64,000 nt of DNA from Cladobotryum mycophilum (lineage: Eukaryota; Ascomycota; Sordariomycetes; Hypocreales; Hypocreaceae), in assembly GCA_036429605.1 (NCBI GenBank), contig CM071589.1, positions 4,216,001 through 4,280,000 of the forward strand, read 5' to 3'. Positions 13,731 to 25,761 of the stretch are shown here, one piece after another (position 1 is the first letter of the stretch; each line of letters opens with the position of its first letter). The notes below the pieces were generated by a model. That model had not been told where the DNA came from. It did no database searches and saw nothing but the letters and a program-made list of their open reading frames with translations. Made by a program: the position numbers and the translations under genes.

Positions 13731-13754
13731 AAGTATTACTATTCAGGCCATAAT
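13731..13754. repeat. Left M1-type terminal inverted repeat without a nearby partner
   Basis: AAGTATTACTATTCAGGCCA followed by TAAT matches the 24-bp left end of M1. The nearest outward-facing right end not already assigned is at about 19,331-19,354, so the two could bound a longer element or be remnants of separate copies. Confidence 0.45.
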
Positions 13755-15105
13755 ATATTATTAATTAAATTATAAATAGCCTTAATAAGAGTAATATTTC
13801 AGCTAATAATTTAACTCTTATATTCAAGTTTTAGTTATAGTAAAATTTATAATTATAGGGTAAAATTAAAAACAATCTTTAATCTTTACTATTAAATAGG
13901 ATTTACATTTCTATAAGCTGTTTTTATAGAATTATTTATTTATTACTTAGTATTAATTAAAAGAAAATACTTTTAATATATTTAACACTATAAAACACTA
14001 TTCTTTTTGCTAGTATATAAAACAATATACTAGCCTTTCTTAAAATCTTACTTATAATATTTAACATTACAGTTACTTATATATATAGTTGTATACACGC
14101 AACGACCCTATAAAAACACACAACTCATAACTATAACTCTTATCTAAGGTATTAGAGTCATAAATACTAATTAAGAAATGTTTTATCCTCACTAACCTAA
14201 ATCGAGTTATTAACTATACCTAGAAAAGGCCATATATAACAGGATAAGTTGAGCAAAAACGCTAAACATAAATTTTACTAAGATTAAAAATAAGGCTAAG
14301 TAAAAAGTAATAAAAGATAGCTAGGATTAGAAAAAGTTTAATTATTTAAGTAATTTACATTATACCTTAATATTATAAGTATTTAAAAAGATTCTTAAAT
14401 AAAAAGAATAAACATAAAAAAAAACATAAAAAAAATAAATAAGAAATCTATATAAATAATATTATAAATTAATTTTATTTATTATTTAAAATTATAATAT
14501 TATTTAACTCTCTTAGAGAATAAGTCTTTGTAACTCGTTTAAGTATATTAATTAATTATAATAAATAGATTTGGCCTTATTTTATTTTATTAAGATTTAA
14601 AGCTTATAAGTTTTAGTGAAATACTTATTATTTAACTATATAATTAAAGTATTAATTAAGTAAATATATGTGTTATTACTTTTAGTCATTTAAAATTTAA
14701 TTCTTTTTATTTTTTGTTTTTATTTATATAATTAAATTCTTTTTAAATATTATAATTATTTACTTAATGTCTTTTGCTTATATTTTATTACATAATTTAA
14801 CAATAAATATATTTAAAATATAAGTATTTAATGCTATGTTTATTGTTTAACTATAATGTTAACAGGACTACTTTTAACATATAACATATTGTTCTGTAAT
14901 ATAATTAATAATTTAACGTTAATATTAATTAAAAAAAATACTTTTAATATATATTAAGTTATCAAGAAATTGTTTTTATTATTACGATATAAAATAATAT
15001 ATTAGATTTCTTTAGGGGTTTATTTATTACATTTAAATATTATATAATACGTTTTTTTTAAAAAAAACAAATCTTTATAGCTTATTTAATTAAATTAATT
15101 AATTA

Positions 15106-15882
15106 TCCCCCTTAAGAGACAAGTCTTTATAACTTGTTTAATTATGCTAATTAATTATAATAAATAGGTTTTATTTTATTTTATTAAAATCTAAATCTTA
15201 TATATTCTAATAAAACACCTATTATTTAATTATACAATTAAAGCATTAATTAAGCGATTATATATATATGATTACTTTTAATTATTTAAAACATAATTAC
15301 CTTTATTTACATTTCTTCTAACTATACCTACCATCTAACCTAACTAATTAACTTATTTTTAGTTTCTCTTTATTTTAATACTCTATTATTTAACTTCTAA
15401 TTTAACGATTATAAAGCTTAAATTTAGATTATCTTTTTAAATTATTATATTGTATGTGGCCTTTTCTAGATTCAACCAATAAGAAGATTTAAATTAGTCA
15501 AATCCTTTAATTACTTATTTAATTACTAAGCTCATAGTTATTAATTATATATATGTTTTATAAGATCATTACGCATAGACAAATATATATAAGCAATTAC
15601 AATACTAAATATAATTAATAAAAAAATCTATTTATTTATAAATAATCTTAAGATTTTAAATACTTATAGAATATCTGCCTTTCTATAAAAAAGGTCTTAT
15701 CTTCTGCTGCAGTTTATTTATTATTATGGTAGATATATTATATAAAGAATATAAATAAATTTAAATTTAATTAGATTAATTAATTATAATAGATAGGTTT
15801 AGTTTTATTTTATTAAATAATCTAATAATAAATATATTAAAAATATAACTACTAGATATTATATCTGCTATTTAACTATAAA
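15106..15882 (+). repeat. Repeat family R1, forward copy
   Basis: Opens CCCCCTTAAGAGACAAGTCT, runs through the middle part (CTTTTCTAGATTCAACCAAT) and ends with a shortened part B (AATATATTAAAAATATAACT to ATTTAACTATA). The M1 element at 15,902 lies immediately to its right. Confidence 0.6.
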
Positions 15883-15901
15883 ATTTAAAAAAATTAATTA
15901 A

Positions 15902-16221
15902 AAGTATTGCTATTCAGGCTATAATTAACTCAAGCTAGCCTAATACTATAACTATTACTTTAACTAACTGATATAAATAACTAATATAATTAACTAATTA
16001 AATTAATTAATATAAAAAATATAATTATAATAGCTATTATATTGTTATAAGATATTTTATTAGATTATAATAATTAAATATACTATTATTATTATAGTTA
16101 AATATAACCCTTACTATAACTAAAAATTAAAAGCCTAGTATATTATATTAGGCCAAAAGTAAAAAGGTTTTAAAAGATATAGTCTAAATAGTAATATATT
16201 ACAGCCCGAATAGTAATACTC
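15902..16221. mobile_element. Non-autonomous TIR element M1 (MITE-like), best copy
   Basis: The left end AAGTATTGCTATTCAGGCTA (then TAAT) and the right end ATTACAGCCCGAATAGTAAT (then ACTC) are inverted repeats of 24 bp with about four mismatches, all explained by C/T or G/A transitions. An 8-bp direct repeat TTAATTAA flanks both sides (15894-15901 and 16222-16229), fitting an 8-bp target duplication as made by hAT-type transposases; in such AT-rich DNA, and since the word is palindromic, chance cannot be ruled out. The element is 320 bp, has no coding capacity, and interrupts R1-like sequence on its right. Confidence 0.65.
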
Positions 16222-17407
16222 TTAATTAATTATAATAAATAGGTTTATTTTTATTTTATTATTATCTAAATGTTATATATTCTAATAAAATATTAATTAT
16301 TTAATTATATAATTAAAGTATTAAATAAATAATTATATATTTTATTAACTTTGCTTATTTAAATATTAATTATTGTTATTTTTATAAATCCTTATTTATA
16401 TAATTATTTTTTTTAAATATTATAATTATATAACCTTTGATTTTATACTTGAATAATAAATACAGAATTTAATACTTATGTATTTAGTATATTTATTATT
16501 AGATTATTTAATAAAATACACTAATAATAATAAACATAGCCCTACCTTAAGAGTATATTAATTATAAAATAAAATTTATACTATAAAGTATTAATTAATT
16601 CTAAATCTTAGCATATATTTCAAATCTTTTAATAATACTTAAACTATTGAATTATTATATTAAAAGCTTAAATTATATTATTAACGTCATAATTTAAATA
16701 TTAATATTATTAATCTTAAATCTATTTATACCTTTTATAATTATATATTTATCCTAGTAATAAATTAACTAAGAAATAAAGGATTTTAAAAAACCATATG
16801 TTTTATAAATACTTAAATCCTAAAGATCACTTATACTTCATTAAGAATTAAATTCCTTCTTATAAATTACATTTAATAGTATAATTAATTACTTATATAT
16901 ACACTTATATGCATATAATAATCCTTTAAAATAATCAATAACTATAATATATTGCTTAAAAACCAAATACATGGCTGGAGTGCCTAGGCCTGGATCTAGT
17001 TGTTAACTAACTCTAGAAAAGGCTATATTTAATAAATTAACTTAAAAAAGAATTTAAATCTAAGCTTTAGAATAGTTAAACTAAAACTTAAATAAAAAGA
17101 GATTAAAATAAAAATAAATAAAAGAAGTTAATTGATTAAATTAAATAATAAGGATTATTAAAAAGAATATAAATAAAAAAGATTAAATATATAATTATAA
17201 TATTTAAAAGGCCCTTTTAAAAGACAAGTCTTTATAACTCGTTTAATTACATTGGTTAATTATAATAGATAGGTTTAATCTTATTTTATTAATGTCTAGA
17301 CCTTATAGGTTTTAATAAAATGTTTATTATTTAATTATATATATTAAGATTTTAAATTATTTAAAACTTAATTATTTTTATTTTTATATAATTATATAGT
17401 TTTTAAT

Positions 17408-18240
17408 TTTATAATTAAATAATAAACGTAGCATTTAATGCCTATGTTTTTAATAAATTTATTATTAAATTATTTAATAAAATATAAACATAATAATAAA
17501 TAATAAATTAAAAAATAAAAGTTTTTAAAAAGCTAAATCTTTTATAAGTAAGTAAGGTTTTAAGATTATTTATAAATAAATAAATTCTTTTTTACTAATT
17601 ATACTTAATATTATAGTTATCTATAATAGTAAATTATATATATAGTTATATATATACAATAACTTTATAAATTATAATATACAATTAATAACCATAACTT
17701 TTCTCTAAGCTAATAGAGTTATAAATACTAATTAAAAAGTATTTTATTCTTAGTATCTTAGTAATTAAGTAAGTAACTAAAGTACCTGGCTAATTTAAAT
17801 TAAATTACTAACTATATGTAAAAATAATAATAAAATAACTTAAGTAAAAAAAACTAAATATTAATTCTATTAAAACTAAAAATAAACTTAAATAAACTTA
17901 AATAAAAAATAATTAAAATTAAAAAGATTAATGATTTAAGTAATATAAATTATATTATAAATAAAAAAATATAATAAAAAAGCTTACCTTTAGTTCTAAT
18001 GTTTAAAAGACGCTAAATAGTATAAACACGGACTAATATAATAAAAAATAATTAGATTTTAAATAGTTAAAAGTAATAATATATATAATCATTTAATTAA
18101 TGTTCTAATTATATAATTAAATAATAGATATTTTATTAGAATAAATAAGATTTAGATTTTAATACAATAAGCCTAAACCTATTAATTATAATTAGTTAAT
18201 ATAATTAAATAAGTTATAAAGACTTATCCCCTAAGGGGGA
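17408..18240 (-). repeat. Repeat family R1, reverse copy
   Basis: Begins with the reversed B end (AATAATAAACGTAGCATTTA), lacks most of part B, continues through the reversed middle part and finishes with reversed part A whose end CTTATCCCCTAAGGGGGA keeps the palindromic CCCCTAAGGGG intact. Confidence 0.6.
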
Positions 18241-19330
18241 AATATTATAATTATATATATATATATATATTTAATATTTTTATTATATTTATTATTTAAC
18301 TTAATTTAATTAATATATTTATTTTTACTTTTTCTTATTTTAATAATCTTTTATTTAATTGTTAGTTTATTTATTCTTATAATAAATACAGTAGATAAAA
18401 AGTATAAATAGATTTAAGTTTAATTAAATTAATTAATTAAATTTAAATTTTAATAATATATTTAAAGATTTTAGTATAATAGTTTAAGAAACATCTTACG
18501 GTTTAGAATTAATTAATAGTTCATAGTATTAATTTCATTTTAGACTTAATTTATTCTTAATATAAGATTTTTATTATTCTTATTCTTATTATATTTCATT
18601 AAATATTCTAATAATAAATACAAAACTATTATTATATTATTAACAAAAACCCGTTTTTAAAACATTTTTAAATATAAACTTATAATTTATAATAATATAT
18701 CTTAGACTAATTAATCTCATATATATTATTTAAACTAAAAACTTTAAAAAACAATCTTTTTATATACTTTTTTGTTATACACTTATTTAAAACAAAACTT
18801 TATTTTATTATCTTTTACATTTAATTTTATACTAGAACTCTTAACTACAAAAAAAATTTATATAAAAAAAACTTATTATATTCTTTCTTAATTATTATAC
18901 ATATTCTTTTCTTAAAAGATAAAATCTTAATTATAAAACACTATATAAAACTTTTTATTTTATAAATAATAAAAGTCTTATATTTAAAATTATTTTTATA
19001 AAAACTTATTATTTATTAAAACAATAATAAACACATTATATATTTAAAAATTAATTATAACATTATAATTATATTAAACTTTAATTATTTTTTAAAAAAA
19101 TCCATATTTAACTTAACTTTTTAATAATTAAATTCTTTTTTAAAAACTTTTATTAAAACTCTTAAATAGTAATAATGTATTTGTGAGATTTCAATAATAC
19201 AGTGTAAGATTAAAATTTACATTTAGTTTAATCTTTTATATTAAAATCATAACCTAGACATTTTATATAGGGAATAACTTTATGCATAGAGCTAGCTAAA
19301 GCGGGCTAGTTATAGCCCGATTAGCAATAT

Positions 19331-19354
19331 ATCATAGCCTAAATAGTAATACTT
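19331..19354. repeat. Right M1-type terminal inverted repeat, with a second tandem copy beside it
   Basis: ATCATAGCCTAAATAGTAAT plus ACTT matches the right end of M1. Just to its left, 19,307-19,325, GTTATAGCCCGATTAGCAA is a second near match in the same orientation. These are the last recognisable repeat pieces before unique sequence. Confidence 0.45.
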
Positions 19355-19737
19355 TTAGTTTAATATTATAAAATCTCTACTTGAAAATAGGTTTAAGCAT
19401 ATACTTCACATAGCCTTTTTAAATTACTTATTACATTTACTAATCATAAGAAAACATAATCTAAGTCCCCTTACAATCCAATACTTTTTACCCTTTGCCC
19501 TAACATGACATCCTCTTACTACACTTATTTATGATACACGTATGATACTCCGTAGTCTCTTAGTTTATTAAGCTGACCCTTTTACTATTACATATTACTG
19601 ATATCTTTCAGCCCCACTATTTACAATCTTGGGACCAAGACAGCATTGCAGAGAACCCTTTATCATCCGATCAGGGGTATGTACTTTGTAGATAACCTCA
19701 ACGACTAATCATACAACCCATGTAGTCTCCCCTTCTT
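19355..19737. other. Transition from AT block to unique sequence; KGD2 3' flank
   Basis: Composition returns to normal over about 150 bases. No gene or recognisable site is seen; the part near 19,600-19,737 is probably the 3' untranslated region of the neighbouring minus-strand gene. Confidence 0.6.
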
Positions 19738-21204
19738 CTATAGTAACATACGTCTTGGGTCCTCAATGTATTCCTTGATCTTGACCAAAAATTGCACCGC
19801 CTCTCTTCCATCGAGAAGACGATGATCATAGGTAAGTGCCAAATACATCATAGGCCGAATTTCGATCTTACCGTTCACGGCTATCGGGCGGTCCTTGATA
19901 GCGTGGAGTCCCAACACAGCACTTTGAGGCAGGTTAATAATGGGTGTGCCCATAAGCGAGCCGAAAACGCCTCCATTGCTGATGGTGAATGTGCCACCGG
20001 CCATATCTTCGATGGTTAGTTTGCCGTCGCGCGCCTGGTCACCCCAATAACAAAGATTAGTCAGTCAATCCCTCAGAAGCCGTGAAAACAATTAGGTATG
20101 TAATCGTGAACTGACCTTTTTGCCCATATCGGCAATGGCTTTTTCCACACCGATCATGTCCATTGACTCTACATTGCGCACGACAGGCGTGACCAGGCCC
20201 TTCTCTGTAGCCACTGCAACACTAATGTCGACATAATCTCGGTAAACAATTGTATCGCCGCCATTGGGTCCCTCAATGGATGCATTGACACCAGGGATGT
20301 CTCGCATAGCTAGGACAGCGGCTCGGGAGAAGGCACTCATGAAACCCAGCTTGACACCAGTCTTCTTTAGTGTCTCATCCTTGTAGAGTTTTCGAAACTC
20401 CATTATGCTCGACATGTCAACCTCATTGAACGTTGTGAGAGAGGCTGCAGTGTTTTGTGATTGCTTGAGACGCTCGGCAATACGCAATCGCATGCGATTC
20501 ATTTTTACCTAAATTACACTGTCAGTAGAAGTAAATGAGTACGAGATGTCAAACTTACACGGCGCTCTTCGCGGTTTCCTGGAACAGGGCTAGAGATCGA
20601 GGACTCTGTGTGACTTCGTTTCTCCTCGGTATGCGCAGGGGCCGGTTGGTGAGGCTTGTTGGAAAGCGGTTTCTCTTCTTTCTTGACATCAACCTCCCTT
20701 TCTTGCTTAATCTCTATCTTTGCCTCAGGCGCAGCCTTTTCTGAAACCTCACTCTTCTCTTGCTTTGCCTCCGAAGTCTCCGGTTTGGCGCCGCCAAGCT
20801 CGATGCGCACCAGATCCTGACCAACCATTACGGTGTCCTCTTCGGCAACAAGGAATTCTTTGATAACACCTGCTTCTGGGGCGTTCACTGCAACATCGAT
20901 CTAGAGCAAAAGGATGTCAGCACAACCCACGCAGGTAGTTGACTTGCCGTTGAAAGCATACCTTGTCCGTCTCGATAGTTGCAATCTCTTCATCTTGCTC
21001 GACATAATCACCAATGCCCTTGGAGAATTGCTTCAGAGTACCCTCGGATATGGACTCAGCCATCTGAGGCACTTTTACGACCCTATCGGCATATGTTCGC
21101 GCTATTTGCATCATGCCTGGAAGCATAACCGAGGGCATTGCGCGTGGGCGCAGGGGACGCAAACGTGCCAATCGAGTGGCCGCAGCCAGTCTTCTTGAGA
21201 ACAT
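19738..21204 (-). CDS. KGD2: Dihydrolipoyl succinyltransferase, E2 of the 2-oxoglutarate dehydrogenase complex
   Basis: Mitochondrial TCA-cycle enzyme that transfers the succinyl group from 2-oxoglutarate dehydrogenase to CoA on a swinging lipoyl arm. Four exons on the minus strand, 21204-20962, 20900-20559, 20508-20116 and 20034-19738, give 424 aa, the usual family length. The N-terminus is Arg/Ala-rich without acids (MFSRRLAAATRLARLRPLRP), a good mitochondrial presequence. A lipoyl domain follows, with the lipoylated Lys81 in IETDK, then a Lys/Glu/Pro-rich linker (about 110-190) and the catalytic core; the active site His397 and Asp401 lie in YDHRLLDGRE. As in other eukaryotic KGD2, no E1/E3-binding domain is seen. 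The ATG at 21204 was preferred because upstream in-frame codons do not look like a presequence. It shares a 755-bp divergent promoter with the Rheb gene. Confidence 0.95.
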
Positions 21205-21959
21205 GATGACGACAATGCGATCAGTGACTGGTTTAAAACCTGGCAAAAGTATTGAAGTGTATGCCGGATGCTTTAATAGTGAGTGTTTGAAAGACGAAAG
21301 CGCTGTGTCTTGAATAGAGCTGGCGTTGAACAAGGCTACACACTGAGCTATTTATACTCCTGCCTTGATTTGACCTAGTAAGTTGTTTCTCTGTAGGTAC
21401 TCCGTACCTATTTATTGGCGAAAGAGAAAAGCCTAGGCTATTAACTGCGAGGCTAAAAAAACCCTCGTACGCTTAATCTCGTGCGTACATAAGAATGTGA
21501 ATCTTGATTGCACTATTGCCTTGGTGGATAAGTCATTGTATTGATGAATGTATTATTTGGCAAGCTGGAAGCTCTGGCGGCTGATATAGAGCTTTTTTTG
21601 ATGTATTATTTTGTGTGCAGAAGGTTAAGGTTAATAAAAAAAGGTTCTTTCATTAAAGGAAGAAGGCTTGATTCGGTCATACAGTGCTCCACCATAATAA
21701 GACAGTGAGTAATCGGGTTTACACCAAAACCTATAATCTTAAAAGACGTATAACGTAGCCACTCTAAGCCTAACTGAGCTAGAGTTTTTAAATATATGTA
21801 TACAGATTTTAAGTGGCTTATCGTGTTGTACTGGATGTGCTCCGAGACCTTTGGCAGGCCACTGTACCTCTTCTCTCTCTTATCCTCCCTCTTATCTCCC
21901 TCAATCTTCCGACATTTAGTTTATTCCAAGTTCCTACCTGCCATCCTCATTTATTTATT
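21205..21959. promoter_or_regulatory. Divergent promoter region between KGD2 and the Rheb gene
   Basis: No coding sequence is supported. The last 100 bases before the Rheb start are pyrimidine-rich (CCTCTTCTCTCTCTTATCC), a common feature of ascomycete core promoters and leaders. No specific operator was recognised. Confidence 0.5.
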
Positions 21960-22684
21960 ATGCCCGCCCCCAAACAACGGAAAGTTGCCATTGTCGGCAG
22001 TCGCTCTGTCGGTATGCTTTATTCACCTTCTTCACCCCACCACACTGCTAACATGCGCAGGCAAATCCTCGCTTGCGGTACAATTTGTTGACGGCCACTT
22101 TGTTGACAGCTATTATCCGACCATCGAGAACACCTTTAGCAAGACTATTCAGTATAAGGGTCAGGATTTCGCCACGGAAATTGTCGATACTGCGGGCCAG
22201 GTTGGTTCCGATTTTGAGACATCCCTGGCACGATGCAGGCTTACCACCTCTCTAGGACGAGTATAGCATCTTGAACTCCAAGCACTTTATTGGCATTCAT
22301 GGCTACATGCTCGTGTACTCTGTATCATCCCTCCCCTCGTTTGAGATGATCCAGGTCATTCGAGAGAAAATCCTTAATCATCTAGTGTGTATCCTCTCTG
22401 GCCTACTTAAAGAGAACTGATAGAAACTGATGCGATATTCCCAGGGCACGGAGTCTGTTCCCATCGTCATCGTAGGTAACAAGAGCGATTTACGACCGGA
22501 GCAACGGCAAGTCAGTCCAGAAGAGGGCAAAAAGCTGTCAGAAAAGTTCCAGTGTGGTTGGACAGAGGCCAGTGCCAGGTACAACCAAAATGTCGGACGG
22601 GCGTTCGAGCTATTGATTGCCCAGATTGAGAAGTCACAGAACCCTGGTGATGCTCCAGAGAAGAGCAATTGCTCTCTTATGTAG
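21960..22684 (+). CDS. rhbA: Rheb-family small GTPase
   Basis: Ras-superfamily GTPase of the Rheb branch, an upstream activator of TOR kinase that also affects basic amino-acid uptake in fungi. Exons 21960-22011, 22061-22200, 22256-22384 and 22445-22684 give 186 aa. The P-loop GSRSVGKSS has Arg where Ras has Gly12, the Rheb hallmark; the effector region is DSYYPTIENTF, switch II begins DTAGQDEYSILN, and the base-binding motifs are NKSD and TEASA. The C-terminus CSLM is a CaaX box, so the protein should be farnesylated and membrane-attached. All splice junctions preserve these motifs, including the intron inside the P-loop and the one between DTAGQ and DEYS. The gene symbol follows Aspergillus use. 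Confidence 0.93.
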
Positions 22685-23457
22685 CATTGTTGTGACACGA
22701 CGCTGTTTTTCAGCTTGCGGTGCAAGAAAGCATATTCATCACCTCTCCAATTGATGATGTACAGACACAAGCTCACAGCTATGTTCTGTTGCTGAGACTA
22801 GGCAGTGTGTTGATTCTTGTGCAAGGCGAGTTGCATATATACGAAGTCAAGCATAATGACGGCAGTCAGCACTATTACAACCAATTCAGTGGGGACTTAT
22901 TCCATGCCTGGCGCGTTGTATTCATCGCTACATCTCGGCATTCTGTTACTGAGAGCGCTAATAGAACACGGGCACACCGGAAATGACTAATCTTTTATTG
23001 ACGAGAGTAGCCTTCATAGGAGTAACGGCACTGAAAGTTTGCAAAATGGATTAAGGTAGTGAAGCTACTTTTTACAGTATTGTAATTCATTATTAATATT
23101 TAATCCTACTCTGCAATGCCTATATCTTGTTATTTTAACTTGACGTTGATATGCATACGCCATAGGATATTTGCTTGATGAAGGGCTGGGGTTGGCAAGG
23201 CGATTTGAAAGAGGTGCCTAGAAGTTGTTAGTACTACGGTAGGTACCTTCCTAGTAGAAGTCAACCCCGCCATCATGGGGCGCACATTTACCCCTCCAAA
23301 AGACTTCTGGGTTGTGCATCTTTTGCGTCTCTCTACACGCTGTGACTCAACTTCCTGCACAACCAATTCGCAATTCGACACTGGCTGTCTTATCCGTCAA
23401 TTTTCACCTTTCCCCTACTACTTTTATCTAGTTGACTGTTTTGTGACGAAGCCCACC
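22685..23457. other. Rheb 3' flank and SerRS promoter
   Basis: No gene is supported. A short minus-strand frame at 23130-23381 overlaps the leader of the next gene and has no recognisable motif. The last 120 bases before the SerRS start are pyrimidine-rich. Confidence 0.5.
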
Positions 23458-25173
23458 ATGCTCGATGTGAACGATTTCATTACCGAGCGCGGGGGCAATC
23501 CAGAAAAGATTCGCGAATCTCAGCGTCGTCGCTTTGCCAATGTTGAAGTTGTTGACGAAGTAATTGCTCTATTTGAGGATCATCGCAGGAGTATTTTCTT
23601 CCCTCCCAATTTCTCACTTACTATCTTCTAACGCAGCTTTTGCCGTAGCCCAGTACAACGCAACGCAGTTTAATGGCAAAATCAACGACGTACAGAAGCA
23701 GATCGCCACCAAGAAGAAGGTATTGCCGCGATGCTTGTTTGCCCCCTTGCACGCTTGCTTATAGAATATACATAGGCAAAAGAGAATGCGGATGATCTTT
23801 TGAAAGAGAAAATCGAACTCGAAAAGCAGAAGAAGGCCCTGATCGAGTCGACCGCCGAAAAAGATGCATTGCTCAAGGCTAAAGTTAAGTCAGTGGGCAA
23901 TATTGTTCATGAATCAGTTCCCGTGAGCAATAATGAGGTAAGACGATATTTAACTGAGATTCTTCTACTACATGTATTTACAAATTTTATTAAAGGAAAA
24001 TAACGAAGTCTTGCGAACCTGGGCACCTGAAGGTGTGACGGTTGAGAAGCGGCCGGTTCTTTCGCATCACGAGGTTCTTCTGCGTCTTGATGGATACGAC
24101 CCGGATCGAGGTGTGAAAGTGGTCGGCCACCGCGGCTATTTTCTTCGTCAGTGGGGAGTCTTTCTGAATCAAGCTCTTGTCAACTATGGCCTTGAGTTTC
24201 TTACCCAAAGAGGTTACACTGCTCTTCAGGCACCCCAATTCATGCTTAAAGAGTACATGGCCAAGACTGCTCAACTGGACGACTTTGATGAACAGCTATA
24301 CAAAGTTGTGGATGGAGACGCAAAAAACGACAAGTATCTCATTGCCACTTCAGAACAACCCATCTCTGCATTCCATGCTGATGAGTGGCTCCTTACTAAA
24401 GACCTTCCCATTAAGTATGCTCTAGTGATCCTACAACATACATCCTTGTTCTTGCACTGATAGTGATGTACAGATATGCCGGCTACAGCACCTGCTATCG
24501 ACGAGAGGCGGGATCTCATGGTCGAGACGCGTGGGGTGTCTACCGCGTTCATCAATTCGAAAAGGTCACAGAGTTCGGTCTTTTCATATGGTTTATATAC
24601 TAATATTTTTGGCAGATCGAACAGTTTCTCCTTACTGACCCAGAGAAGTCATGGGAGGCATTTGATGATATGATTGGGGCTTCCGAGGATTTTTACAAGT
24701 CTCTTGGCTTGCCGTATCAAGTTGTTGCTATTGTTTCAGGGGCACTAAACGATGCCGCATCGAAGAAGCTCGATCTTGAGGCATGGTTCCCCTTTCAGGG
24801 CGAGTACAAAGAGCTTGTTTCATGCTCCAACTGCACTGACTACCAGTCTCGTGCACTTGAAATCCGCTGCGGCATCAAGACCCAGACGGATATTAAGAAG
24901 AAATATGTACACTGCCTCAACTCAACATTATGTGCCACCACACGCGCTCTATGCTGTATTCTTGAGAATTATCAGACAGAGACAGTGAGTTCGAGGGTTC
25001 CTATGCTATCATATTCCCGGGCTAACATTTCAACTTGAAAGGGTCTACAGGTGCCAGAAGTCCTTCGAAAATACCTCCCAGGTGCTCCGGAGTTCATTCC
25101 ATTTGCAAAGGAGCTGCCAAAAGAATCTTCTTCTCAGAAATCGCTCCCGCAAAGGGCGAAGGAGACAAAATAG
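23458..25173 (+). CDS. SES1: Seryl-tRNA synthetase, cytosolic
   Basis: Class II aminoacyl-tRNA synthetase that charges tRNA-Ser (and the Sec tRNA where present). Seven exons, 23458-23590, 23637-23719, 23776-23937, 23996-24414, 24474-24564, 24616-24984 and 25042-25173, give 462 aa, normal for the fungal cytosolic enzyme. Residues 1-120 form the two-helix antiparallel arm that grips the long variable arm of tRNA-Ser (LLKEKIELEKQKKALIE part). Motif 2 is at about 275-296 (REAGSHGRDAWGVYRVHQF, binding ATP and serine) and motif 3 in TTRALCCILENYQTE. The Lys-rich tail is typical for eukaryotes. There is no mitochondrial presequence. At the last acceptor two AGs nine bases apart (25041 and 25050) would both stay in frame; conservation of GLQVPEVL favours the first. 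Confidence 0.94.
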
Positions 25174-25761
25174 ATACGGCCGTATTTAGATCAAGGATAG
25201 ACGAGTATGGTAATGGAAATGTGAGACGATTTTTTAGACCTGATTCTTTCAAGATCAGATTATACCTCTAAGGAATCACAATTGATTTGTTCGCATCAAG
25301 CTCGCGTTACTCCGTTTCTTCAATGGTTACTTCAAGTCATAATCTGTGTGTCCGAACTTGATTCCAAGATGGAGTCATCCATTTGACAACTCACGGCTCG
25401 TTTACTGCTCAAGGCAACCGTAGCTCTGCTGACTGCTGACTAAGCATGCGTGAGTCTACAAGGTGTCTCGGAAATGTGTCTCCTCGTTTGACTCAGGGTC
25501 TGCATCATGTGGTTTTGAATGAGTTATGCTATTTTATCTGGCGACTTACGTGTCAAAGCGACTGTCTTCTCCCGTGTTGTCCCTTGGTAATAAACTCACT
25601 TAGCGTTAGGCCTAAGTGACCTGATGGTATTCGTGATTGGGCATAAAGGCTGCGGTATGGCATGAGTTTGCTTCCAATCTACTCGCTCAAGTCCTCGGTG
25701 AACCTTTGATGCAAGAAGGAATATATAAGGAAACCACCCACGGGAAATATATTATGAGAAC
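25174..25761. promoter_or_regulatory. Intergenic region with TATA-like element before the C78 peptidase
   Basis: No coding sequence is supported; I specifically looked for zinc-finger exons of the downstream gene and found none. ATATATAAGG at 25721-25730 is a good TATA-like element. Confidence 0.45.

Larger units (their letters stand above)
653..19480. repeat. RIP-degraded, AT-only repeat block (about 18.8 kb)
   Basis: The whole stretch is almost pure A and T, with C and G limited to scattered residues and a few islands (2890-2938, 3301-3690, 11049-11280, 12720-13030). No frame longer than 60 codons occurs in it, and no gene could be rebuilt. Recognisable repeats recur many times on both strands, and copies differ mainly by C-to-T and G-to-A transitions, for example CTCAAGCTAGCC in one copy of M1 against CTTAAGTTAATC in the other. 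That is the signature of repeat-induced point mutation in Pezizomycotina. The block is therefore best read as nested dead transposons, probably heterochromatic. Edges are sharp: balanced sequence resumes left of 652 and right of about 19,480. Confidence 0.9.

Noticed and set aside
20535..21313. Several plus-strand frames across KGD2
   Set aside because: They are antisense to well-supported exons with lipoyl and catalytic motifs.
25174..25761. Possible upstream zinc-finger exons for the C78 peptidase
   Set aside because: No Cys-x2-Cys/His pattern with usable splice sites was found on the plus strand.
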